16,577 bases of DNA from Candidatus Kuenenia stuttgartensis. Lineage in GTDB: Bacteria > Planctomycetota > Planctomycetia > Pirellulales > UBA1268. Location of the stretch: positions 1-16,577 of the forward strand of contig CAMCPF010000018.1 of assembly GCA_945876515.1 (NCBI GenBank). Direction: 5' to 3'. Positions within the stretch are counted from its first letter, which is position 1, and each line of letters starts with the position of its first letter. This document shows positions 1 through 7,579 of this stretch, piece after piece. A program made the translations under genes and the position numbers. Below the pieces are notes generated by a model that was not told the DNA's origin, searched no databases, and worked only from the letters and a program-made list of their open reading frames with translations.

Positions 1-133
1 TCCCGAGCACCAGCCGCACGGCGAGCCATGTGAGGAGCATCACGGGCGCGAGCGCCACGATCAGCACGGCCGAGCAGACGAGATCGAGGAGCCGCTTCAC
101 GGGTCCGGAATAGAGCGAGCGCGGAGGACTCAA
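1..133 (-). CDS. Bacterial sugar transferase (PglC/WcaJ-like), N-terminus only, runs off left edge
   Basis: Only the first 44 or so codons are in the window; the gene continues beyond base 1. The reverse-strand reading contains KRLLDLVCSAVLIVALAPVM followed by a further hydrophobic stretch. This is the amphipathic/hydrophobic re-entrant helix that opens monotopic phosphoglycosyl transferases (bacterial sugar transferase family, PF02397). Members move a sugar-1-phosphate from UDP-sugar to undecaprenyl phosphate at the inner face of the membrane. The catalytic part lies outside the window. Two starts are possible. TTG at 133 overlaps the upstream TGA as TTGA, matching the 4-base overlaps seen elsewhere in this operon. 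GTG at 100 gives MKRLLDL directly. Neither has a clear ribosome binding site; I chose the TTG because of the coupling pattern. Family call is fairly sure, substrate unknown. Confidence 0.75.
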   Translation of the reverse strand, partial: MSPPRSLYSGPVKRLLDLVCSAVLIVALAPVMLLTWLAVRLVLG

Positions 134-1116
134 GCCGGCAACCGCGGGACGAAGGCCGCGAGCGCCGCGACTCCGGCGATCAAGCTCGCCACCCCATAGA
201 GCACGGCCACGGTCGAGTGCGACCAGCCCGCGATCACGCGCCGCTGATAGAAGTGGGTGCGATGGGCCTCGAGGATGTTTTCCCCGTTGCGCAGCCGTCG
301 CAGCAAGGTCAGGCCGGTGTCGAGCATAAACGGCGTCATCGCCACTGCCGTGAGCGGCAGGAGCCACCGACGCTGCGGCTCGCCCGCCACCAGCGGCAGC
401 ACGGCGATCGTGTAGCCAAGCGAGGCGCTGCCCACATCGCCCATGAAGATTCGGGCCGGCTGCCAGTTCCACACCAGAAACCCTGCGGCGGCAGACGCCC
501 CGGCGGCCGCCAATGCTGCAGCAAGCGTATCTTCCGCCAGCCACGCGCCGTATCCAAGCACTCCCAGGACCACGACCGCAGTCAGACCCGCGATCCCATC
601 GATGCCGTCCATGAAGTTGAAGGCATTGGTCAGGCCCACGATCCAAAGCACCGTCAGCGGCCAACCGGCCACGCCCACATCCCAGGAGCCGAACCACCCC
701 AGTTCGACGCTCCGCACGGGCCCCGCCGCCATCGTCGCCATCACCGCGGCCAGCATCTGCGCCGCGAGCCTGGCCGGGGCCGGTACCGAGGCCACGTCGT
801 CGAGCCCGCTGACCACGGCGACGACCAGCAGCCCCGCGACGGCCCACCAGCCGTTCTCCGGCCCCGCCACGCCCCTGATCGCCAGCACTGCGATCGCCAG
901 GAGCAGCACGGCCACGATCGCCAGACCCCCGCCGCGCGGGGTGGGCCGAGAATGACTGCTGCGGGCGTTGGGGCGGTCGAGCACCCCGACCGCCGTCGCC
1001 GCGCGGGCAATGAGATACGTGAGCACCGCCGAGACCACCGCGGCCAATCCGCACCACGCAGCCCATTCGGTCGTGCCCGAAGCCGTCGCGAGGCAAGCCG
1101 GCAATCCCGACCTCAC
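130..1116 (-). CDS. WecA/WbpL-like polyprenyl-phosphate glycosyl-1-phosphate transferase (PNPT superfamily)
   Basis: A polytopic membrane enzyme of 328 aa expected to transfer a HexNAc-1-phosphate from UDP-sugar to undecaprenyl phosphate, starting a glycan chain. The family motifs are present in order: DRPNARSSH plus PTPRGGG (residues 47-64), the Mg-binding DD (106-107), NAFNFMDGID (164-173), FMGDVGS (224-230) and the cytoplasmic HRTHFYQR loop (285-292). That last form resembles WbpL-type (FucNAc/QuiNAc) transferases more than MraY. About ten hydrophobic segments are visible and the length is normal. The start is GTG, overlapping the TGA of the aminotransferase as GTGA, so translation is probably coupled. 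It lies just before a second, unrelated initiating transferase. Sugar specificity is inferred from the neighbouring dehydratase and aminotransferase, not seen directly. Confidence 0.9.
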   Translation of the reverse strand: MRSGLPACLATASGTTEWAAWCGLAAVVSAVLTYLIARAATAVGVLDRPNARSSHSRPTPRGGGLAIVAVLLLAIAVLAIRGVAGPENGWWAVAGLLVVAVVSGLDDVASVPAPARLAAQMLAAVMATMAAGPVRSVELGWFGSWDVGVAGWPLTVLWIVGLTNAFNFMDGIDGIAGLTAVVVLGVLGYGAWLAEDTLAAALAAAGASAAAGFLVWNWQPARIFMGDVGSASLGYTIAVLPLVAGEPQRRWLLPLTAVAMTPFMLDTGLTLLRRLRNGENILEAHRTHFYQRRVIAGWSHSTVAVLYGVASLIAGVAALAAFVPRLPA

Positions 1117-2425
1117 ACCGCCTGCTTGGCGTTGGCGATAACGTCACAAACCTCTCGCACCACCGCGGCATCCACGTGGGCCCCGATCGGCAGCGCGAGG
1201 CTGCGGGCGGAGAGCATCTCCGTCACCGGGAGCGGCTTCGACCGGTCGTGGAAGTGCTCGAAGGCCGTCTGCCGGTGGCAGGGCGGGTTGTAATAGGCCC
1301 GCGTCTCGATCCCCTGCGCGGCGAGGACCCGGCGCAGGCCGTCGCGGGTCATGCCGAATCGAGTGGGATCCACGGTGATCGAGAAATCCTTGTAGCTCGA
1401 GACCGCGCCGGGCATCGTTTGCGTGAACCCGATGCCGGGGAGGTCGCCGAGCTCGTCGCGGTAGGCACGGGCGAGCCGGTTGCGGTCGGCAGAGATGTCG
1501 TCGAGCAGGCTCAGGCCCTCGAGCGCGATCGCGGCGCTCATCTCCGGCATCCGGCCGTTCACACCGGGAAACAAGGCGTCATAGGAGCCGTCGTTGCCAT
1601 ACTCGCGGCCCATCCGCACAAAGTGTGCCAGGCAGTCGCAGTCGGTGGCCACGATGCCGCCTTCGCCGGCCACGAGCAGTTTGGTGGGCGAGAGGCTGAA
1701 CACCTCCACCGTGCCGCCCGCCCCGACCGGCCGCCCATGGAGACTGGCCCCGAACCCGTGGGCCGCATCCACGACCAGCGGCAGGTTGTATTCCTGCGTG
1801 AGGGCCTCCAGGGCCGCGATGTCGCAAGGATTGCCGAAGTTGTGGCACGCAGCGATCGCGACCGTCCGCGGCGTGATGGCGGCCCGGACCGCCGCGACGC
1901 TCACATTCGTGGTGTCGGGCTCGGCGTCCACAAACACCGGCCGGAGATTGTTCCAAACGATGGCCGCGGGCGCGGCCAGGAAGGTGAAGCTCGGGATGAT
2001 CACCTCGCCGAGCGGCTCACTTCGGCTGGCCGTCTTAGCCACGCCGAACCGCGAAAGCGCGTCGAATGCCGCGACCTCGCAGGGATCGCCCGAGCCGCGC
2101 CGGCTGCGGCAACTGCCCGCGGCCAAATCGAGCGCCCTGTAGACCAGCATCAGGCCGACCGTGCAGCTGCTGACCGCCACCGCATGCCGCACGCCCAGCC
2201 GCCGGGCCACCGCGGCCTCGAGCCGCTCGCAGTAGGGGCCCTTGGTGAGCCGGCCGCTCTGGATCACCTCGGCCGCCATCCGGGCGATCGTCTCGGCCGC
2301 CGGCAGTGCCGGCCGCACGAACGGCACCCGGATCCCATACCGGTTGGGATCACCTGAATCGTGATACTCGGGAATCAGGGGTGGGCCTTCGCCTGGCATG
2401 AATGATTTCGGGTTTGGTCCGTGAT

Positions 2426-2429
<4 letters not shown>
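1113..2429 (-). CDS. DegT/DnrJ/EryC1-family PLP-dependent sugar aminotransferase with an internal insertion
   Basis: Predicted to aminate a 4-keto-6-deoxy nucleotide sugar, using PLP, in the cytoplasm. The fold-type I landmarks are clear: SGRLTKGPYCERLE (58-71), VSSCTVGL (86-93), VIIPSFTF (143-150), the PLP-ring aspartate in DAAHGFG (D221) and the Schiff-base lysine K250 in SLSPTKLLVAGEGG. Length is 438 aa, longer than the roughly 370-395 usual for the family. The excess is a stretch at about residues 103-141, rich in Arg, Ser and Gly, between the first PLP-site helix and the VIIPSFTF strand. It is encoded by a palindromic-ended DNA segment described separately. The start is GTG at 2429, overlapping the dehydratase stop as GTGA; an ATG at 2399 is a weaker alternative. 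Its place next to a CapD-like dehydratase suggests a bacillosamine, QuiNAc or FucNAc type of pathway. Confidence 0.92.
2012..2098. repeat. Palindromic-ended 87-bp segment inserted in frame in the aminotransferase gene
   Basis: On the plus strand GCGGCTC (2012-2018) and GAGCCGC (2092-2098) are exact inverted repeats bounding 87 bp, exactly 29 codons. Inside the left part, TTCGGC-TGGC (2021-2030) pairs with GCCA-C-GCCGAA (2038-2048) to make a 10-bp hairpin with one bulged base and a 7-base loop. The segment covers most of the extra protein stretch that typical DegT aminotransferases lack. Inverted ends, an internal hairpin and a reading frame kept open resemble protein-inserted palindromic elements such as the Rickettsia RPEs. 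The name and mobility are inference; no second copy was found in this window. Confidence 0.45.
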
Positions 2430-4372
<1,943 letters not shown>

Positions 4373-4376
4373 GCGT

Positions 4377-4955
4377 TCAGAGCCGCTCCAAGTCCACGTC
4401 TTCCAACTCGATCGAGGCGCCCTGGTTCAGGAACCGTACGGCCACCACCAGGCGTTGTTCACCCCGCCGCTTCACCACCATTCCCTCGACGCCCCGCAAC
4501 GGCCCGCTCTTCACCCGCACCAACTGCCCCGGCTCGAGCCGCGCCTCGGGCGTGAGCGGATGCTCGGAGTCGATGAGCCGCTTGATCGCCCGGAGGTCGG
4601 TGACAAGCATTCGCTCGTCAGGGATGGAAAGCCAGCGGGCCACCGTATTCGTGGCAAGGGCCGCCCGCCGCTGCTCGTCATCGACGGGGGCAAATACGTA
4701 GCCTGGGAAGAGCGGGACGAACGAATGGCGGACGCGACCGCCTGCGGTATGGAGCCGGCGACGCACGAGCGGAGCGTAGAAGGGAACGGCTGCCGCCTCG
4801 AGCTTCCGCATGAGGTCCTTCTCGCGACGGGCGAGCGTGTAGAAGGCCACCCAGTGGGCGTCTGCCGTGGCCGCGACGCCACCGGCGAGGTCGCCGACCT
4901 CGGCCTCGAGCAGGCCATCCGGAAAGACGTCCCGTTGCTTGGGGAGGATAGGCAT
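4377..4955 (-). CDS. NusG/RfaH/UpxY-like specialised transcription antiterminator
   Basis: A 192-aa NusG paralogue, first gene of the minus-strand glycan operon. The NGN domain covers about residues 34-125, with HWVAFYTLARREKDL (34-48), the VPFYAP strand and PLFPGYVFAP (81-90). A KOW-type C-terminal domain follows, with EPGQLVRVKSGPLRGVEG (141-158) and VVAVRFLNQGASIELE (170-185). Relatives (RfaH, UpxY, LoaP) bind elongating RNA polymerase and let it read long polysaccharide operons; here that role is inferred from family and position. The reading frame stays open upstream to 5273, but the extra sequence lacks NusG similarity and crosses hairpin-rich intergenic DNA, so I take ATG 4955 as the start. 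No strong ribosome binding site precedes it. The general NusG would be encoded elsewhere in the genome. Confidence 0.9.
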   Translation of the reverse strand: MPILPKQRDVFPDGLLEAEVGDLAGGVAATADAHWVAFYTLARREKDLMRKLEAAAVPFYAPLVRRRLHTAGGRVRHSFVPLFPGYVFAPVDDEQRRAALATNTVARWLSIPDERMLVTDLRAIKRLIDSEHPLTPEARLEPGQLVRVKSGPLRGVEGMVVKRRGEQRLVVAVRFLNQGASIELEDVDLERL

Positions 4956-4997
4956 GGCAGATCGGTTCGTCGTGAAACCAGGGAAACTGCCCCGCTT

Positions 4998-5026
4998 GGG
5001 CGATTCCCTTGTCGAAGGGAAAGCCC
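4998..5026. repeat. Strong hairpin in the leader of the NusG-like gene
   Basis: TTCCCTT (5004-5010) and AAGGGAA (5015-5021) are perfectly complementary around a GTCG tetraloop. GGGC (4998-5001) and GCCC (5023-5026) extend the stem beyond a small GA/A internal loop. It lies 43-71 bases upstream of ATG 4955, so a minus-strand transcript would carry it in its 5' leader. There is no T-run after it on either strand, so it is not a classical intrinsic terminator. A role in pausing, RNA stability or factor recruitment is possible but not shown. Confidence 0.5.
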
Positions 5027-5045
5027 GCGCAGACTCCGTTCTCGT

Positions 5046-5065
5046 GGGTGGCACTCCGGCCACCC
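5046..5065. repeat. Second leader hairpin, GGGTGGC/GCCACCC
   Basis: GGGTGGC (5046-5052) and GCCACCC (5059-5065) form a perfect 7-bp stem with loop ACTCCG. On the minus strand the loop reads CGGAGT, a GGA-containing loop. AAAA follows on the plus strand at 5067-5070, which is too short to call a terminator. It could belong to the leader of the NusG-like transcript or overlap the plus-strand promoter region. Confidence 0.4.
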
Positions 5066-5170
5066 CAAAACCGCAAGGAAAACCCAGACTCTTCCAGTTT
5101 ACGCCCGTTTGGGGCGGAAATCTCCCGCGTCGGCAAAGCCTCACTGGATTCTCGCAACCGCCCCGTTTCC

Positions 5171-5224
5171 CGACCGGAAAGAAGGGCAAAGTCTGCCGGT
5201 CGATCGGGCCGATGATTCCGATCG
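5171..5224. repeat. Tandem pair of inverted repeats upstream of the Wza-like gene
   Basis: CGACCGG (5171-5177) pairs with CCGGTCG (5196-5202) over an 18-base loop. CGATCGG (5201-5207) pairs with CCGATCG (5218-5224) over a 10-base loop. The two structures share bases 5201-5202, so they may form as alternatives or stack. They sit 20 bases before the ribosome binding site of the export gene at 5256, a place where RNA structure or a dimeric repressor could act. The pairing is seen; function is inference. Confidence 0.4.
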
Positions 5225-5243
5225 CAGCGACTGTATCGGTTGC

Positions 5244-5249
5244 AAGGAG
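5244..5249 (+). promoter_or_regulatory. Strong ribosome binding site of the Wza-like gene
   Basis: AAGGAG lies 6 bases before ATG 5256 and fixes the start. The reading frame is open far upstream (to 4356), and that longer frame would be wrong. The nearly identical AAGGAGCAG string precedes the next gene at 6437, suggesting the two genes are tuned alike. Confidence 0.8.
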
Positions 5250-5255
5250 CAGGCC

Positions 5256-6386
5256 ATGACCAGCGGTGACCACTCGACGAGCGGGAGCGACCGGAGCCGG
5301 GGCCGGCTACTGGCGGGCCACGGCCGGATCGCCCTATTGCTCGGCCTCGCGGCCGCCCTGGCCACCGCTACAGGCTGCCAGACATTTGGCAGGCCCCAAA
5401 ACAACACCAAGCAGCAGGTGATGCTCGACGCGCAGTGTCCGCCGACCGACCCGGCCCGGATGCCGGCCAAGGAACTGGCGAAGGTGACGCTGCCCCCCTA
5501 CGTGATCGAGCCGCCGGACATCCTCCTGATCGACGCCCTGCGGGTGGTGCCCAAGCCGCCCTTCCGCATCCAGTCATTCGACACCCTGCAGGTGATCGTG
5601 GAGGGAACGCTCCTCGAGCAGCCCATCAACGGCCTGTACGTGGTGGAGCCGGGCGGAATGCTCGACCTCGGCCCCTCCTACGGCAAGGTGATGGTGGGCG
5701 GCCAGTCGCTCGAGGAGGCGCAGGACTCCGTCTTCCGGCACTTGAAGCGGGTGCTCCGCGACCCGCAAGTCTCCCTCACCCTCGCCCAGGCCGCCGGCCA
5801 GCAGCAGATCGCCGGCGAGCACCTCGTGGGCCCCGACGGCACGATCAACCTCGGCACCTACGGCACCGTGTTCGTGACGGGCATGACGCTCGCCGAGGCC
5901 AAGACGGCCATCGAGAAGCACCTCTCCGACTACCTCGACGCCCCGCTCGTGAGCGTGGACGTGTTTTCCTACAACTCGAAGGTCTACTACGTGATCACGG
6001 AGGGGGCCGGCTACGGCGACAACGTGGCCCGGTTCCCGGTCACGGGCAACGAGACGGTGCTCGACGCGATCTCCCAGATCAACGGGCTCTCCCGGCTCTC
6101 CAGCAAAGACATCTGGATCGCCCGGCCCGCCCCCTCGGGCGTGGGCTGCGACCAGATCCTGCCGGTGGACCTCGAGGCCATTATGAAGGGAGCCTCGACC
6201 GCCACCAACTACCAGGTGCTCCCAGGCGACCGGGTGTTCATCGCCCAAGATCAGTGGATCGCCTTCGACAGCATCGTGGGCAAGCTCACGGCCCCCTTCG
6301 AGCGGATCTTCGGCTTCGCCCTGCTCGGCTCGAGCACCGTGCAACAGTTCAACCGGTTCCCCTTCGGCTTCAACCCCAACTTCTGA
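5256..6386 (+). CDS. Wza-like polysaccharide export outer-membrane lipoprotein
   Basis: A 376-aa export protein expected to form or gate the outer-membrane channel for a secreted polysaccharide. The N-terminus is basic (residues 13-24), then hydrophobic (25-39), and ends in ATATGC with lipidation candidate Cys41. The lipobox is loose, with Ala rather than Leu at -3. The mature part begins the poly-export domain with PPYVIEPPDILLIDALRVVP (80-99), then a first repeat with YVVEPGGMLDLGPSYGKVMV (128-147). A second, similar repeat follows (HLVGPDGTINLGTYGTVFV, 189-207), then an SLBB-like segment with YYVITEGAGYGDNVARFPVT (244-263), closing with NYQVLPGDRVFI (318-329). The C-terminal tail after 330 is aromatic and Phe/Asn-rich and does not look like the Wza transmembrane helix. 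It is transcribed divergently from the NusG-like operon, whose product it probably exports. Confidence 0.92.
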   Translation: MTSGDHSTSGSDRSRGRLLAGHGRIALLLGLAAALATATGCQTFGRPQNNTKQQVMLDAQCPPTDPARMPAKELAKVTLPPYVIEPPDILLIDALRVVPKPPFRIQSFDTLQVIVEGTLLEQPINGLYVVEPGGMLDLGPSYGKVMVGGQSLEEAQDSVFRHLKRVLRDPQVSLTLAQAAGQQQIAGEHLVGPDGTINLGTYGTVFVTGMTLAEAKTAIEKHLSDYLDAPLVSVDVFSYNSKVYYVITEGAGYGDNVARFPVTGNETVLDAISQINGLSRLSSKDIWIARPAPSGVGCDQILPVDLEAIMKGASTATNYQVLPGDRVFIAQDQWIAFDSIVGKLTAPFERIFGFALLGSSTVQQFNRFPFGFNPNF

Positions 6387-6412
6387 TCCCCGGGCCGGTG
6401 ACCTTGCCTGCC

Positions 6413-6421
6413 TGATACAAT
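6413..6421 (+). promoter_or_regulatory. Candidate extended -10 promoter for the Gln-rich protein gene
   Basis: TGATACAAT matches the extended -10 pattern TGnTAtAAT with one mismatch and stands out in GC-rich DNA. It lies between the export gene stop (6386) and ATG 6450, and would give a leader of about 20 bases that includes the AAGGAG site. No -35 hexamer is evident at the usual spacing. The gene may also be read from the upstream promoter, since the gap is only 63 bases. Confidence 0.35.
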
Positions 6422-6436
6422 CAAACTGACGAACCG

Positions 6437-6442
6437 AAGGAG
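6437..6442 (+). promoter_or_regulatory. Ribosome binding site of the small Gln-rich secreted protein
   Basis: AAGGAG is followed after 7 bases by ATG 6450. It supports this short gene as real and fixes its start. It is almost the same leader as that of the export gene at 5244. Confidence 0.75.
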
Positions 6443-6449
6443 CAGCACC

Positions 6450-6857
6450 ATGCCCGCCATCAGCACCCACCCGCGACAGGCCACGGCCGTACGGATCGCC
6501 GCGGCAGCCCTGCTGGTCGCCGGCCTCGCTGCCACCGCCGAGGCCCAGGGGCCGGGCTCGAAGCCGTTTCAGGACATCTACCGGCGGCCCACCGTGAGCC
6601 CCTACCTGCAGATTCAGCAGCAGGGCATGAACCCGCTGCAAAACCAGAACGTCTACCAGACCCTCGTTCAGCCTCAGATTCAGCAGCAGCAGCAGCAGAT
6701 CGAGATGCTCTCCCAGCGGCGCCAACTCGGCCGCGTCCAGGGGCAGGTGCAGCAGATCCAGCAGTCGTCACAGGCCCGGCAGCTGAACGAGACGATCCGC
6801 CCCACGGGCCATGCCTCGACCTACATGAACTACTCGCACTACTACCCGCAGCGGTAG
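6450..6857 (+). CDS. Small secreted Gln-rich protein, function unknown
   Basis: The protein has 135 aa. A Sec signal peptide is clear: hydrophobic residues 14-29, then a likely cut after AEA (residue 32). The mature protein starts with GSKPFQDIYRRPTVSPYLQI (36-55), continues with a Gln-rich, heptad-like region (about 56-112, including six consecutive Gln at 78-83) and ends with RPTGHASTYMNYSHYYP (117-133). I do not recognise a named domain. The end with Tyr, His and Met and the RPTVSPYL motif look like conserved parts of a planctomycete family, but that is from memory. It follows the export lipoprotein by 63 bases with the same style of ribosome binding site, so a periplasmic or surface role in polysaccharide export or binding is plausible. 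The Gln region may form a coiled coil. Confidence 0.75.
   Translation: MPAISTHPRQATAVRIAAAALLVAGLAATAEAQGPGSKPFQDIYRRPTVSPYLQIQQQGMNPLQNQNVYQTLVQPQIQQQQQQIEMLSQRRQLGRVQGQVQQIQQSSQARQLNETIRPTGHASTYMNYSHYYPQR
6681..6698 (+). repeat. (CAG)6 microsatellite in the Gln-rich gene
   Basis: Six perfect CAG units encode Gln78-Gln83 in frame. Such tracts can change length by slippage in steps that here would keep the frame for whole units. Gln codons around it are mostly CAG as well, so the run could simply follow from codon choice. Confidence 0.7.
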
Positions 6858-6873
6858 CAGTCACGGGCTCGCG

Positions 6874-7530
6874 CTACGGCGTGGGACGTTGCCGCTGCGA
6901 TGCGGCGGTGAGTTCGGCGTGTCTCGCCATGGCCCGCCGGCAGGCCTCGATCGCTCCAGCCCGCTGCCAGCCGCGGATCGCGAGATCCTGGGCCTCGAGC
7001 GCGAGCCCGATCCGGCCATCGACCTCGGCCCTCCCGGCCACGCCCTCGGCCGCCTCCGCCACGCCGGCCGCCCGGTCGGGCGACAGGCCCCGCAGCGGAA
7101 TCTCCGCCAGCGCGCGGTATTCGAGGTCGAGCTCGTCAAACTCGTAGGTGGCCGAGGCCAGCGAAACCGCTCGGTGAATCACCGCAGCGTTTCCGGACGC
7201 AGCTCCCAGACGCCGGGCCTCCGCCAGCAGGAGCCACTTGAGCGCCCGGTCGGGCTCCGCGGCGCCCGCTTCGAGGAAGAGGTCGGCCGCTCGATTTGCC
7301 CCGGCGGCCGTGTCGGCCCGGAAGAGCGGCTCCCGGTAGCGCCGCTGCAGCTCCAGCCGGGCATCCACGAGCGCCCGGGACGACGGCGGACTCTCGCGAC
7401 CGGCGACCGGCTGCGACGTCATCACCGGACGGCCCAACTCCGCCGCAGGCTCGGCCACGGCGGCATCCCCTCCCCCCGCGGCGGAGGCCCAGGCGACAAC
7501 GATCGCGGCGAGCAGCAAAGGCCGAACCAT
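6874..7530 (-). CDS. Secreted alpha-helical hypothetical protein
   Basis: The protein has 218 aa. The N-terminus is a signal peptide (MVRPLLLAAIVVAWASA, residues 1-17), followed by a low-complexity linker to about residue 50. The rest is Ala/Leu/Arg-rich and helical, with TPR-like spacing: AADLFLEAG, then DRALKWLLLAEARRLGAASG (about 94-113), then SLASATYEFDELDLEYRAL. This pattern of paired helices is known to me from uncharacterised planctomycete periplasmic proteins, but I cannot name a family. No catalytic motif is seen. The start ATG 7530 lacks a clear ribosome binding site. Its stop lies 16 bases from the stop of the convergent Gln-rich gene, and it follows EF-G by 49 bases on the same strand, so it could be read as the tail of that transcript. 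Confidence 0.7.
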   Translation of the reverse strand: MVRPLLLAAIVVAWASAAGGGDAAVAEPAAELGRPVMTSQPVAGRESPPSSRALVDARLELQRRYREPLFRADTAAGANRAADLFLEAGAAEPDRALKWLLLAEARRLGAASGNAAVIHRAVSLASATYEFDELDLEYRALAEIPLRGLSPDRAAGVAEAAEGVAGRAEVDGRIGLALEAQDLAIRGWQRAGAIEACRRAMARHAELTAASQRQRPTP

Positions 7531-7579
7531 CCCGGCATTGTAACCGGGCCGCAGGCTGAATCCGGTCGGCCGCCCTCCG

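Larger units (their letters stand above)
4956..5255. promoter_or_regulatory. Divergent, hairpin-rich intergenic region between the NusG-like and Wza-like genes
   Basis: These 300 bases separate two genes transcribed away from each other, so they must hold the leaders and probably the promoters for both glycan transcription units. No good -35/-10 pair could be picked by eye. Five inverted repeats with arms of 5-7 bp or more lie along it (4998-5026, 5046-5065, 5102-5116, 5171-5202, 5201-5224). The base make-up is less uniformly GC-rich than the genes and has several GAAA or GGAAA runs. CAGACT occurs twice directly (near 5030 and 5085) and once inverted (near 5190). No protein with recognisable similarity is encoded here. 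Confidence 0.6.

Noticed and set aside
217..2357. Plus-strand frames opposite the WbpL-like and aminotransferase genes (217-1293, 443-955, 1176-2357, 1594-2142)
   Set aside because: They are Arg/Pro/His-rich antisense readings with no motif, while the minus strand holds complete enzyme motifs.
4956..5273. N-terminal extension of the NusG-like protein by 106 residues
   Set aside because: The extension has no NusG similarity, covers the hairpin-rich intergenic DNA and would overlap the start of the divergent export gene.
7531..7579. Intrinsic terminator after EF-G
   Set aside because: Short GC stems exist (GGCCG/CGGCC and CCCGG/CCGGG), but there is no T-run, so I cannot support a terminator.
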